DNA of 64,000 nt from Variovorax gracilis. Lineage in GTDB: Bacteria > Pseudomonadota > Gammaproteobacteria > Burkholderiales > Burkholderiaceae_C. The notes under the pieces are model-generated. The model searched no databases, was not told where the DNA came from, and worked only from the letters and a program-made list of their open reading frames with translations. Below, in pieces: positions 57,019-64,000 of this stretch. Each line of letters begins with the position of its first letter. The stretch's first letter is position 1. The position numbers were made by a program, and so were the translations under genes. The DNA lies in assembly GCF_030317115.1 (NCBI RefSeq), contig NZ_JASZYF010000010.1, positions 124,001-188,000 on the forward strand, in the 5' to 3' direction.

Positions 57019-58134
57019 ATGAGCCAGTTCAATCGTCGCGATTCCCTCAAGTCCCTTGCAGCACTGGCCTCCGCCACCACGCTGGGTGGATGGAGTGCCC
57101 TCGCCAGCGCGCAGAAGCCGCTGACGGTCGGCGTGATCTACGTCGGCCCGCGCGACGACTACGGCTACAACCAGGCACATGCGCAGGCCGCGGCCGAATT
57201 GAAGAAGCTGCCCGGCATCAAGGTGGTCGAGGAAGAGAACGTGCCCGAGACCGCGGCCGTGCAGAAGACCATGACCGGCATGATCGCGCAGGACGGCGCG
57301 GGACTGCTCTTTCCCACGTCCTTCGGCTATTTCGATCCGCACATCCTGGCCGTGGCGCCGAAGAATCCGGATGTGCGCTTCTCGCATTGCGGGGGTCTCT
57401 GGACCGAAGGCAAGCATCCCAAGAACGTGGGCAGTTTCTTCGGCTACATCGACGAGTGCCAGTTCCTCAACGGCGTGATCGCCGGCCACATGACGAAGAG
57501 CAACAAGATTGCGTTCGTCGCGGCCAAGCCGATCCCGCAGGTGCTGCGCAATATCAACGCCTTCACGATGGGCGCACGCTCGGTGAAGCCCGGCATCACT
57601 TGCAGCGTGATCTTCACGGGGGACTGGTCGATGGCGGTCAAGGAGGCAGAGGCAACCAACAGCCTCGCCGACCAGGGCTGCGATGTGTTCACGATGCACG
57701 TCGACGGCCCGAAGGTGATCGTCGAGACGGCCGCCAAGCGCGGCAAGATGGTGTGCGGCTACCACGCGAGCCAGGCCAAGCTGGCTCCCAACGCGTACCT
57801 CACCGGCGCTGAATGGAACTGGCTCACGGCGTACAAGACCGTCGTCGAGGCGGCGCAGACCGGCAAGCCGCATCCGAATTTCCTCCGCGGTGGCCTGAAG
57901 GAAGGCTACGTGAAGATGTCGCCCTACGGCCCGATGGTGACCGACGCGGCCAAGAAGAACGCTGACGACATCAAGGCCAAGATGCTCGCCGGCACCTTCG
58001 ACATCTTCAGCGGCCCGCTGAAGGACAACAAGGGCGCGGTCGTGATCGCGGGTGGCAAGACGCTCAAGCAGACGGACCTGGAGTTGGAGAAGATGAACTA
58101 CCTGGTCGAGGGTGTGGTCGGCTCCATCGGATGA
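57019..58134 (+). CDS. BMP-family ABC substrate-binding protein
   Basis: 371 aa. A twin-arginine-like signal (NRRDSLKSLAALASATT) precedes a BMP/PnrA fold (VGVIYVGPRDDYGYNQAHAQAA, then VRFSHCGGLW and GSFFGYIDECQFLNGVIAGHM). BMP proteins usually bind nucleosides or purine breakdown products. AGGAG before ATG 57019 fixes the start, later than an in-frame ATG at 56947 within the promoter. It feeds the permeases and ATPase encoded downstream. Confidence 0.88.
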   Translation: MSQFNRRDSLKSLAALASATTLGGWSALASAQKPLTVGVIYVGPRDDYGYNQAHAQAAAELKKLPGIKVVEEENVPETAAVQKTMTGMIAQDGAGLLFPTSFGYFDPHILAVAPKNPDVRFSHCGGLWTEGKHPKNVGSFFGYIDECQFLNGVIAGHMTKSNKIAFVAAKPIPQVLRNINAFTMGARSVKPGITCSVIFTGDWSMAVKEAEATNSLADQGCDVFTMHVDGPKVIVETAAKRGKMVCGYHASQAKLAPNAYLTGAEWNWLTAYKTVVEAAQTGKPHPNFLRGGLKEGYVKMSPYGPMVTDAAKKNADDIKAKMLAGTFDIFSGPLKDNKGAVVIAGGKTLKQTDLELEKMNYLVEGVVGSIG

Positions 58135-58146
58135 AGTGGTTCACCC

Positions 58147-58175
58147 GCCGCGGCATTCCCGGAAGGGGCTGCGGC
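58147..58175 (+). terminator. Stem-loop between the binding protein and permease genes
   Basis: GCCGC (58147-58151) pairs with GCGGC (58171-58175), extended inward by G-U and GC/GC pairs. There is no T-run. It may raise the level of the binding protein relative to the permeases, as is common in ABC operons. Confidence 0.35.
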
Positions 58176-58201
58176 AGTACTGACTGACCAAGGCCATCAT
58201 C

Positions 58202-59287
58202 ATGCGAAACACCCTGCGAGAAATCGCACTGCCAGTGTTCGCCATCGCGGCGGCGCTGCTCCTGTTCGGCGTGTTCGTCTGGTTCGCCGGCGTGAGCCCG
58301 CTGGAGGTGTGGGTCATCCTCTTCAAGGGTGCGTTCGGCGACTGGTTCTCCTGGCAGAACACGCTGCAGCGGGCGGCGCCGTTGATGCTCACGGCGCTGT
58401 GCGTCGCGATCCCTGCGCGCGCGGGCCTGGTGATCATCGGCGGTGAGGGCGCGGTCGTGCTGGGCGGCCTGGCCTGCGCTGCATTGCCGTACCTCTTGCC
58501 GCTGCCTGCCCATATGGCAGGCACGGTGGCGCTGTGCATCGCGGGCGCGGTCGCCGGTGCCGCGTGGATCGCGCTCGCGGGATGGCTTCGCCAATACCGC
58601 GGCATCAACGAGACCATCAGCAGCCTGTTGCTCGCGTATGTCGCGATCGGCCTCTTCAAGCACCTGGTCGAAGGGGTGCTGCGTGATCCGGCCAGCCTCA
58701 ACAAACCCGCGACGCGCTCGCTCGCGGACGGGCTGGCGATCGGCGGCATCGGCGGTTCCGATGTGCATTGGGGGCTGGTGATCGGCGTGGTCGCGTGCCT
58801 GGTGTCGGGGCTGTGGCTGAGGGCGACCGCTTCGGGCTTCTCGGTGCGCGTGGTCGGCGGCAATCCGCGCACCGCGCAACTGGTCGGCCTGCCGGCCAAC
58901 CGGCTCATCCTCGCGGCCTGCGGTCTGGGCGGCGCCTGTGCCGGTGTCGCCGGTGCGGTGGAGGTGGCGGCAGTCCATACCAACGCCAATGCGTCGCTGA
59001 TCGCGGGCTATGGCTACGCGGGCATTCTGGTGTCGTTCATCGCGCGTCACAACCCGGTGGCGGTGATTCCCGTCGCGATCCTGTTCGGCGGCTTCGGCGC
59101 CGCAGGCAGCCTGCTGCAAAGGCGGCTCGGCCTGCCCGACGCGTCGGTGCTGGTGCTGCAGGGGATGGCTTTCGTGCTGATTCTGGCGAGCGAAGGCTTG
59201 CGCATGATCGATTGGAAGGCGCTGTTCAAGAACCGCGCGCCCCTTGTCGCACAGTCCGCGCCGTTGGCGAAGGAGGTCGCGCAATGA
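58202..59287 (+). CDS. ABC transporter permease 1 of the BMP-type importer
   Basis: 361 aa, about ten helices, of the sugar/nucleoside branched-chain-like permease family (ARAGLVIIGGEGAVVLGGLA, then FSVRVVGGNPRTAQLVGL). Pairs with the 59284 gene to form the channel. Its stop overlaps that gene by 4 bp. Confidence 0.88.
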   Translation: MRNTLREIALPVFAIAAALLLFGVFVWFAGVSPLEVWVILFKGAFGDWFSWQNTLQRAAPLMLTALCVAIPARAGLVIIGGEGAVVLGGLACAALPYLLPLPAHMAGTVALCIAGAVAGAAWIALAGWLRQYRGINETISSLLLAYVAIGLFKHLVEGVLRDPASLNKPATRSLADGLAIGGIGGSDVHWGLVIGVVACLVSGLWLRATASGFSVRVVGGNPRTAQLVGLPANRLILAACGLGGACAGVAGAVEVAAVHTNANASLIAGYGYAGILVSFIARHNPVAVIPVAILFGGFGAAGSLLQRRLGLPDASVLVLQGMAFVLILASEGLRMIDWKALFKNRAPLVAQSAPLAKEVAQ

Positions 59288-60204
59288 CCGCCGACCAATG
59301 GATCGCGCTGATTGCCGGCATCGTCGGCGGTGCCTTGCGCGTCGGGGCGCCCTTTCTCTTCGTGAGCCTGGGCGAGTGCCTGACCGAGAAATCGGGCCGC
59401 ATCAACCTCGGCCTCGAAGGCGTGCTCGTGCTCTCGGCGATGGCATCTTTCGGCGGCGCATGGCTCACCGGATCGGCATGGCTGGGCGTGCTGATCGGCG
59501 GCATGGTTGGCGCGGCGCTGGCCTTGCTGCACGGCCTGCTGTGTTCGCTCGACCGGGTTAACGACGTCGCGACCGGCATCGCGCTGATGCTGTTCGGAAC
59601 TGGTCTTGCGTTCTACCTGGGCAAGCCGTTGATCCAGCCACAGGCGCCGCAACTGCCGGCGATCCCGCTGGGCAACTGGAGCGACAACCCGGTCATCCGC
59701 TCGGCCCTGCAGGTGAATTCGCTGGTGCCCGTCGGCATCGCGCTCGCGGTGCTGCTGTGGTGGGGCTTTGCGCGCACGCGCGCCGGCCTGCTCGTGCGCA
59801 TGGCCGGCGATTCGGCGAACGCGACGCGCGCGTTGGGCTACTCCGTCGCCGGTTTGCGCGTCGCGGCCACCACGGCGGGCGGCTTCATCGCAGGGTTGGG
59901 AGGCGCATCGCTCACCCTGTTCTATCCGGGCAGTTGGAACGAAGGCATCTCCAGCGGGCAGGGCCTGATTGCGGTGGCGCTGGTGATCTTTGCGCGCTGG
60001 AGCCCGCTGCGATGCATCGGCGCGGCGCTGCTCTTCGGCGGCGCGGGCGCCATCGGTCCCGCGCTGCAATCGATCGGCGTGGGCTGGGGGTATCACCTCT
60101 TCAACACCGTGCCCTATGTGCTCACGCTCGTTATCCTCGTGCTGACGTGCAAGCCGGGCAGCGTGGCCGCAGGAAGTCCCGGCGAGCTTTCGTCCACACG
60201 TTGA
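59284..60204 (+). CDS. ABC transporter permease 2 of the BMP-type importer
   Basis: 306 aa, hydrophobic, same family as the previous gene ([40 protein letters not shown]). It is in a 4-bp overlap with permease 1 and 11 bp before biuH, which links transport to hydrolysis. Confidence 0.88.
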   Translation: MTADQWIALIAGIVGGALRVGAPFLFVSLGECLTEKSGRINLGLEGVLVLSAMASFGGAWLTGSAWLGVLIGGMVGAALALLHGLLCSLDRVNDVATGIALMLFGTGLAFYLGKPLIQPQAPQLPAIPLGNWSDNPVIRSALQVNSLVPVGIALAVLLWWGFARTRAGLLVRMAGDSANATRALGYSVAGLRVAATTAGGFIAGLGGASLTLFYPGSWNEGISSGQGLIAVALVIFARWSPLRCIGAALLFGGAGAIGPALQSIGVGWGYHLFNTVPYVLTLVILVLTCKPGSVAAGSPGELSSTR

Positions 60205-60215
60205 ACTGCCGACCC

Positions 60216-60932
60216 ATGAGTGCTTCCACAACGCCACCCGAGTGCTTCGTCGCCGCCAACCCGTACCCGTGGCCCTACAACGGCGCGCTGCGGCCCGACA
60301 ACACCGCGCTCATCGTGATCGACATGCAGACGGACTTCTGCGGCAAGGGCGGGTATGTCGATGTGATGGGCTACGACCTCTCGCTGGTGCAGGCGCCGAT
60401 CGAGCCGATTGCGCGCACGCTGGCGCGGTTGCGGCCGCTGGGCTTTCACATCATCCACACGCGCGAGGGGCATCGCCCCGATCTCGCCGACCTGCCGGCC
60501 AACAAGCGCTGGCGTTCGCGGCAGATCGGTGCCGAGGGCGTTGGCATCGGCGACGCAGGGCCGTGCGGGCGCATCCTGGTTCGCGGCGAGCCGGGGTGGG
60601 AAATCATCCCTGCGCTCGCGCCGCTCGACGGTGAAGTCGTCATCGACAAGCCGGGCAAGGGATCGTTCTACGCAACGGACCTCGAACTGGTGCTGCGCAC
60701 CCGCGGCATCGAGAACCTGATCCTGGCCGGCATCACGACCGACGTGTGCGTGCACACGACGATGCGTGACGCCAACGACCGCGGGTTCGAGTGTCTGCTG
60801 CTGTCGGATTGCACGGCGGCGACCGACCATGGCAACCATCTCGCGGCGCTCAAGATGATCACCATGCAGGGCGGCGTGTTCGGTGCGCATGCGCCCTCGG
60901 GTGCCTTGCTCGACGCGCTGTCGGCGTTTTAG
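60216..60932 (+). CDS. biuH: Biuret amidohydrolase BiuH-like cysteine hydrolase
   Basis: 238 aa isochorismatase-fold hydrolase. Triad Asp36 (VIDMQTDF), Lys145 ([10 protein letters not shown]) and Cys178 (TTDVCVHT). Long stretches such as YNGALRPDN and [14 protein letters not shown] match what I recall of the Rhizobium BiuH sequence, with catalytic positions shifted by only three. BiuH turns biuret into allophanate and ammonia, feeding AtzF. Placed between the permease and ATPase genes. Confidence 0.87.
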   Translation: MSASTTPPECFVAANPYPWPYNGALRPDNTALIVIDMQTDFCGKGGYVDVMGYDLSLVQAPIEPIARTLARLRPLGFHIIHTREGHRPDLADLPANKRWRSRQIGAEGVGIGDAGPCGRILVRGEPGWEIIPALAPLDGEVVIDKPGKGSFYATDLELVLRTRGIENLILAGITTDVCVHTTMRDANDRGFECLLLSDCTAATDHGNHLAALKMITMQGGVFGAHAPSGALLDALSAF

Positions 60933-60950
60933 GACGGAGAGGTCCCGCAC

Positions 60951-62561
60951 ATGATCGCCCCGGTCGACCCGCTCCCTCCCACCACCGGCGCGCTGGCGCT
61001 GGACACCTACGAGCTGACCAAGCGCTTCGGCACTTTCACGGCGATGGACCGGGTGACGATGCATGTCGAACCCGGCACGGTGCACGCGCTGCTCGGCGAG
61101 AACGGCGCGGGCAAGAGCACGCTGGTGAAGTGCGTGGCAGGCTTCCAGCGCGCCGAGGAGGGGAGCATCCTGATCGACGGCCGCGAGCAGGACATCGCGA
61201 ACCCGATCGTCGCGCGCGCGCTGGGCATCGGCATGGTCTACCAGCACTTCACGCTGGCGCCGGGAATGACGGTCGCGGAGAACCTGTTGCTGGCCGGCGG
61301 CAAGACGCCGGCGGTGATCGACTGGAAGACGACGCGCGCCGAGCTCACGCGGTTTCTGGCGACGACGCCCTTCAGCCTGGACCTCGACATGCGGCCGTCC
61401 GAACTGGCTGCGGGCGAGAAGCAGAAGCTGGAGTTGCTGAAGCAGCTCTACCTGAAGCCGCGCCTGTTGATCCTGGACGAGCCGACCTCGGTCCTGACGC
61501 CGCAGGAGGCCGACGAGGTGCTGGGGCACGTGCGCGAGTTCGCGCGCAGCGGGTTGTGCACGGTGCTGATCATCACGCACAAGTTCCGGGAGGTGATGTC
61601 GTATGCCGACAGCGTGACGGTCCTGCGCCGTGGCAAGGCGGTGCACCACTGCAAGGTCTCCGAGACGAATCCCGCCAGGCTCGCCGCGGCCATGATGGGT
61701 GAGGGCGAGGCGCCGCCGCCCGAAGGCGATACGGCGGCACCGGTCGGCCGCGCGTTGCACGCGATGAACGACACGGCCGCGGATGCGCCCATTGCATTGC
61801 GAGTCGAAGGACTGCAGGCGCAGGGCGATCGGGGAACGCTGGCGGTGCATGACCTGAGTCTCAGCGTGCGCTCGGGCGAGATCCTGGGCGTGGCGGGTGT
61901 CTCGGGCAATGGTCAACGCGAGCTGGTGGAGGCGCTGGTGGGCCAGCGGCCGAGGCTGGCCGGGCAGGTGACGGTGATGGGCGAGCCCTATGCCGCGCGG
62001 CGCGAGGAGAACCGGCGCCTGAAGGTTCGCAGCCTTCCCGAGGAGCCGTTGCGCAATGCCTGTGTCGGTGACCTGAGCGTCGCGGAGAACATGGCGTTGC
62101 GGGATTTCGATCAACCACCGTTGGCTTGGAAGGCATTCGGTGCCGGGGTACTCAACTTCCCCCTGTGGCGCAGCAGGGCGCGCGAGTGGATTGCCGAGTA
62201 CGGGGTCAAGACACAGGGGGAAGGCGCGCCGATTCGCTCGCTCTCCGGTGGCAACGTGCAGCGCGCGGTGCTTGCGCGCGAACTGGCCGGTGACATCAAT
62301 GTGCTGATCGCGGCGAATCCCGTGTTCGGGCTGGATTTCGCGGCTGTCGCGGAAATCCACAGCCGCATCGTGCAGGTGCGGGCGCGGGGCGGGGCTGTCC
62401 TGCTGATCAGCGAGGACCTCGATGAACTGCTGGAGATGGCGGATCGCATCGTTGTCATGAGCGAAGGGCGCGTGGTGTTCGAGACCGCTGCCGCGACCGC
62501 CGAGAGACACGTGCTGGGGGCGCACATGGGGGGCGGGGATCACTCTGCGGTGGCTGCATGA
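60951..62561 (+). CDS. ABC transporter ATPase with two nucleotide-binding domains
   Basis: 536 aa. Domain 1: Walker [10 protein letters not shown], a non-standard signature LAAGEKQK, Walker B LLILDEP. Domain 2: a degenerate Walker A (GVSGNGQRE) and signature LSGGNVQRA. This arrangement is normal for sugar/nucleoside ABC ATPases of the BMP class. It powers the importer formed with the two permeases. Confidence 0.9.
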   Translation: MIAPVDPLPPTTGALALDTYELTKRFGTFTAMDRVTMHVEPGTVHALLGENGAGKSTLVKCVAGFQRAEEGSILIDGREQDIANPIVARALGIGMVYQHFTLAPGMTVAENLLLAGGKTPAVIDWKTTRAELTRFLATTPFSLDLDMRPSELAAGEKQKLELLKQLYLKPRLLILDEPTSVLTPQEADEVLGHVREFARSGLCTVLIITHKFREVMSYADSVTVLRRGKAVHHCKVSETNPARLAAAMMGEGEAPPPEGDTAAPVGRALHAMNDTAADAPIALRVEGLQAQGDRGTLAVHDLSLSVRSGEILGVAGVSGNGQRELVEALVGQRPRLAGQVTVMGEPYAARREENRRLKVRSLPEEPLRNACVGDLSVAENMALRDFDQPPLAWKAFGAGVLNFPLWRSRAREWIAEYGVKTQGEGAPIRSLSGGNVQRAVLARELAGDINVLIAANPVFGLDFAAVAEIHSRIVQVRARGGAVLLISEDLDELLEMADRIVVMSEGRVVFETAAATAERHVLGAHMGGGDHSAVAA

Positions 62562-62575
62562 GTCGGTTGCTGCCG

Positions 62576-62725
62576 CATGGGGGGTGCCCGGCAGGCGGCG
62601 CCGGCTGGGCGACCCCGCTGCGCCGGCCCTTCGGGCTCCCTTGCGGTGCTCGCTTCAGGCGGGGTCCGCGCAAACTCGCTTCGCTCGGATACGCGCGGCC
62701 CTTTTTCCGCCTTCGGCCGATGCCG
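62576..62725 (+). repeat. Intergenic GC-rich repeat (second family)
   Basis: After the ATPase stop there is a run of CGGC/GCCG blocks containing CCCTTCGGGCTCCCTTGCGG and CAAACTCGCTTCGCTCGG. It is of a kind I have seen as dispersed intergenic elements in Comamonadaceae, unlike R1-R4. No open frame is convincing here. Confidence 0.5.
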
Positions 62726-62739
62726 AACGAAAGCCATCC

Positions 62740-63405
62740 ATGCAACTAGAAGCCAACCCCTTCCCCTACGAATTCGATCCGGCAAAGACCGCCTTGGTCC
62801 TCATCGACATGCAGAGGGACTTCATCGAACCGGGTGGGTTCGGCGAAACCCTGGGCAACGATGTCTCGCTGCTCGAAGCCATCGTCCCCGCCACGAAAAG
62901 GACGTTGGAAGCCTGGCGGGAAGCAGGCGGCCTGGTGGTCCACACGCGCGAGGCGCACAAGTCCGATCTTTCGGACTGTCCACCCGCCAAGCGCAATCGC
63001 GGCAATCCGACCTTGCGCATCGGCGACGCAGGGCCGATGGGGCGCATCCTCGTGATGGGTGAACCGGGCAACCAGATCATCGACGCGCTCGCACCGATCG
63101 AAGGCGAGATCGTTGTCGACAAGCCCGGCAAAGGCGCCTTCTACGCCACCGGCCTGCACGAGATGCTGAAGCGGCGCGGCATCACGCATCTGCTGTTCGG
63201 CGGCGTGACCACCGAAGTCTGCGTGCAGACCAGCATGCGCGAAGCCAACGACCGCGGCTACGACTGCCTGCTGCTGGAAGACTGCACCGAGAGCTACTTT
63301 CCCGCCTTCAAGGCAGCCGCCGTCGAGATGATCCGCGCCCAGGGTGCCATCGTCGGCTGGACCGCGCCGAGTGCCGCACTTCTGGCTGCGCTCGGCAAGC
63401 ACTAA
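62740..63405 (+). CDS. Second isochorismatase-fold cysteine hydrolase (possible triuret hydrolase)
   Basis: 221 aa. Triad Asp23 (LIDMQRDF), Lys128 ([10 protein letters not shown]) and Cys161 (TTEVCVQT). It shares the DAGP.GRIL, GEPG and ANDRGY blocks with the BiuH-like protein but lacks its [12 protein letters not shown] start and PANKRWR region. Related enzymes include triuret hydrolase (TrtA), ureidoacrylate hydrolase and others. In this locus triuret or carboxybiuret is the best guess; no direct evidence. The RBS is weak. Confidence 0.8.
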   Translation: MQLEANPFPYEFDPAKTALVLIDMQRDFIEPGGFGETLGNDVSLLEAIVPATKRTLEAWREAGGLVVHTREAHKSDLSDCPPAKRNRGNPTLRIGDAGPMGRILVMGEPGNQIIDALAPIEGEIVVDKPGKGAFYATGLHEMLKRRGITHLLFGGVTTEVCVQTSMREANDRGYDCLLLEDCTESYFPAFKAAAVEMIRAQGAIVGWTAPSAALLAALGKH

Positions 63406-63415
63406 CATCCCCCTC

Positions 63416-64000
63416 GTGTCCTCTGTCCGATTTCCTCCCGTCCCCGCCGACCCCGCGGCTCCGGATCCCGCGTTCCGCACGCGAGCCGATCAGGTGTACG
63501 CCCAACTCAAGCGCGACGTGGCCGAGTTCAGCCTGGTGCCAGGCGACCGGTTCACCGAGAACGAAATCAGCGAACGGCTCGGCGTCTCGCGCACGCCGGT
63601 GCGGCAGGCGCTGTTCAGGCTGCAGCAGGAAGGCTTTGTCGAAGTGCTGTTTCGCAGCGGCTGGCGCGTGCTGCCCTTCGACTTCGACCAGTTCGAACAA
63701 CTCTACGACCTGCGCATGGTGCTGGAGACCACGGCTGTGCACCGGCTCTGCGAAAGCGACCACCGCGTCGATCGCAGCCTGGTCGAAGCGCTGGCCGGCA
63801 TCTGGCTGGTGCCGGCAGCGTTGCGCAGCGCCGACACCGTGCAGGTGGCGCAGTGGGACGAGGAGTTTCATTGCTCGCTCGTCGCCGCCGCCGGCAACGC
63901 CGAGATGGCGCGCGTGCATCGCGATGTGACGGACCGCATCCGCATCATCCGCCGGCTCGACTTCACCAAGCAGCCGCGCATCGACGCCACCTACGACGAG
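63416..64000 (+). CDS. GntR family regulator, FCD type, 3' end outside window
   Basis: Open from a GTG at 63416 to the window edge (195 codons). The N-terminal winged helix is standard (YAQLKRDVAEFSLVPGDRFTENEISERLGVSRTPVRQAL). The C-terminal FCD domain begins at LYDLRMVLETTAVHRL, with the EFHCSLV metal-site His region. It starts 10 bp after the cysteine hydrolase gene. It is the likely ligand-sensing repressor or activator for the operators at 50240 and 56957. Confidence 0.88.
   Translation, partial: MSSVRFPPVPADPAAPDPAFRTRADQVYAQLKRDVAEFSLVPGDRFTENEISERLGVSRTPVRQALFRLQQEGFVEVLFRSGWRVLPFDFDQFEQLYDLRMVLETTAVHRLCESDHRVDRSLVEALAGIWLVPAALRSADTVQVAQWDEEFHCSLVAAAGNAEMARVHRDVTDRIRIIRRLDFTKQPRIDATYDE

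Noticed and set aside
53818-57873. 1351-codon open frame on the minus strand
   Set aside because: Antisense to the ABC, atzG, atzE, hpxZ and BMP genes, and crosses the R3 repeat; Arg/Ala-rich with no motifs.
62584-62739. N-terminal extension of the second cysteine hydrolase through the intergenic repeat
   Set aside because: The added residues are Arg/Pro-rich repeat translation; the family start [14 protein letters not shown] is at 62740.

Overview
The window is high-GC, densely coded DNA with the gene content and order of a betaproteobacterium of the Burkholderiales, most likely a Comamonadaceae close to Variovorax. The evidence is the set of Bug/TctC solute receptors without their membrane partners, lplT beside alr, RdgC, a CHCC zinc-finger protein after IlvE, the comM / TorF porin / glnK / amtB order, and GC-rich hairpin repeats placed directly after stop codons. 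I see 66 protein genes, two of them cut by the window edges, and no rRNA, tRNA, CRISPR array, insertion sequence or prophage.

Layout. 0-4.8 kb: an MFS exporter divergent from an unusual LuxR-HTH/cupin regulator, a lipoprotein-type alpha/beta hydrolase, and comM. 4.9-7.9 kb: a nitrogen-control operon (TorF-type porin, glnK, amtB) behind a near-consensus sigma-54 promoter and closed by two terminators. 7.9-15.7 kb: an SMP-30 lactonase, glcE-glcF (glcD is not adjacent), a glutathione peroxidase/EamA pair, lplT and alr. 15.7-27.8 kb: a 12-kb minus-strand catabolic island for homoprotocatechuate meta-cleavage (hpaR, hpaG1, hpaG2, hpaE, hpaD, hpaF, hpaH, hpaI). It also carries two Bug receptors, an IlvD/Edd dehydratase, a class II aldolase and a PanE-like reductase, and it lies between alr and radA, which I recall as neighbours in related genomes. 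27.8-34.5 kb: radA, a LysR/SDR pair, and a TetR regulator followed by a two-subunit molybdenum hydroxylase (iorAB). 34.5-50 kb: mixed genes, including two VapBC toxin-antitoxin modules, rdgC, ilvE, an O-antigen ligase-type protein, a CpxAR-like two-component system, a three-gene ketosynthase / chain-length-factor / flavin-halogenase set, ampG and an M48 protease.

50.2-64 kb is the most interesting region: a ureide (biuret / carboxybiuret / allophanate) nitrogen-scavenging locus. It encodes AtzF, AtzG, AtzE, HpxZ, a BiuH-like biuret hydrolase and a second cysteine hydrolase that could be a triuret hydrolase. Two unrelated ABC importers (NMT1/SsuA type and BMP type) and a terminal FCD-type GntR regulator accompany them. 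Both transcription units start with the same composite control element: a -24/-12 sigma-54-type promoter with a 14-bp inverted repeat (TCTTG-N4-CAAGA) centred at about +2, at identical spacing in the two copies. This suggests that nitrogen limitation (sigma-54) and substrate sensing (probably the GntR protein) are integrated at each promoter, in parallel with the sigma-54 control of glnK-amtB in the same window.

Functions are assigned from recognisable motifs, length and context only; no database search was run. Promoter and operator calls are by eye.
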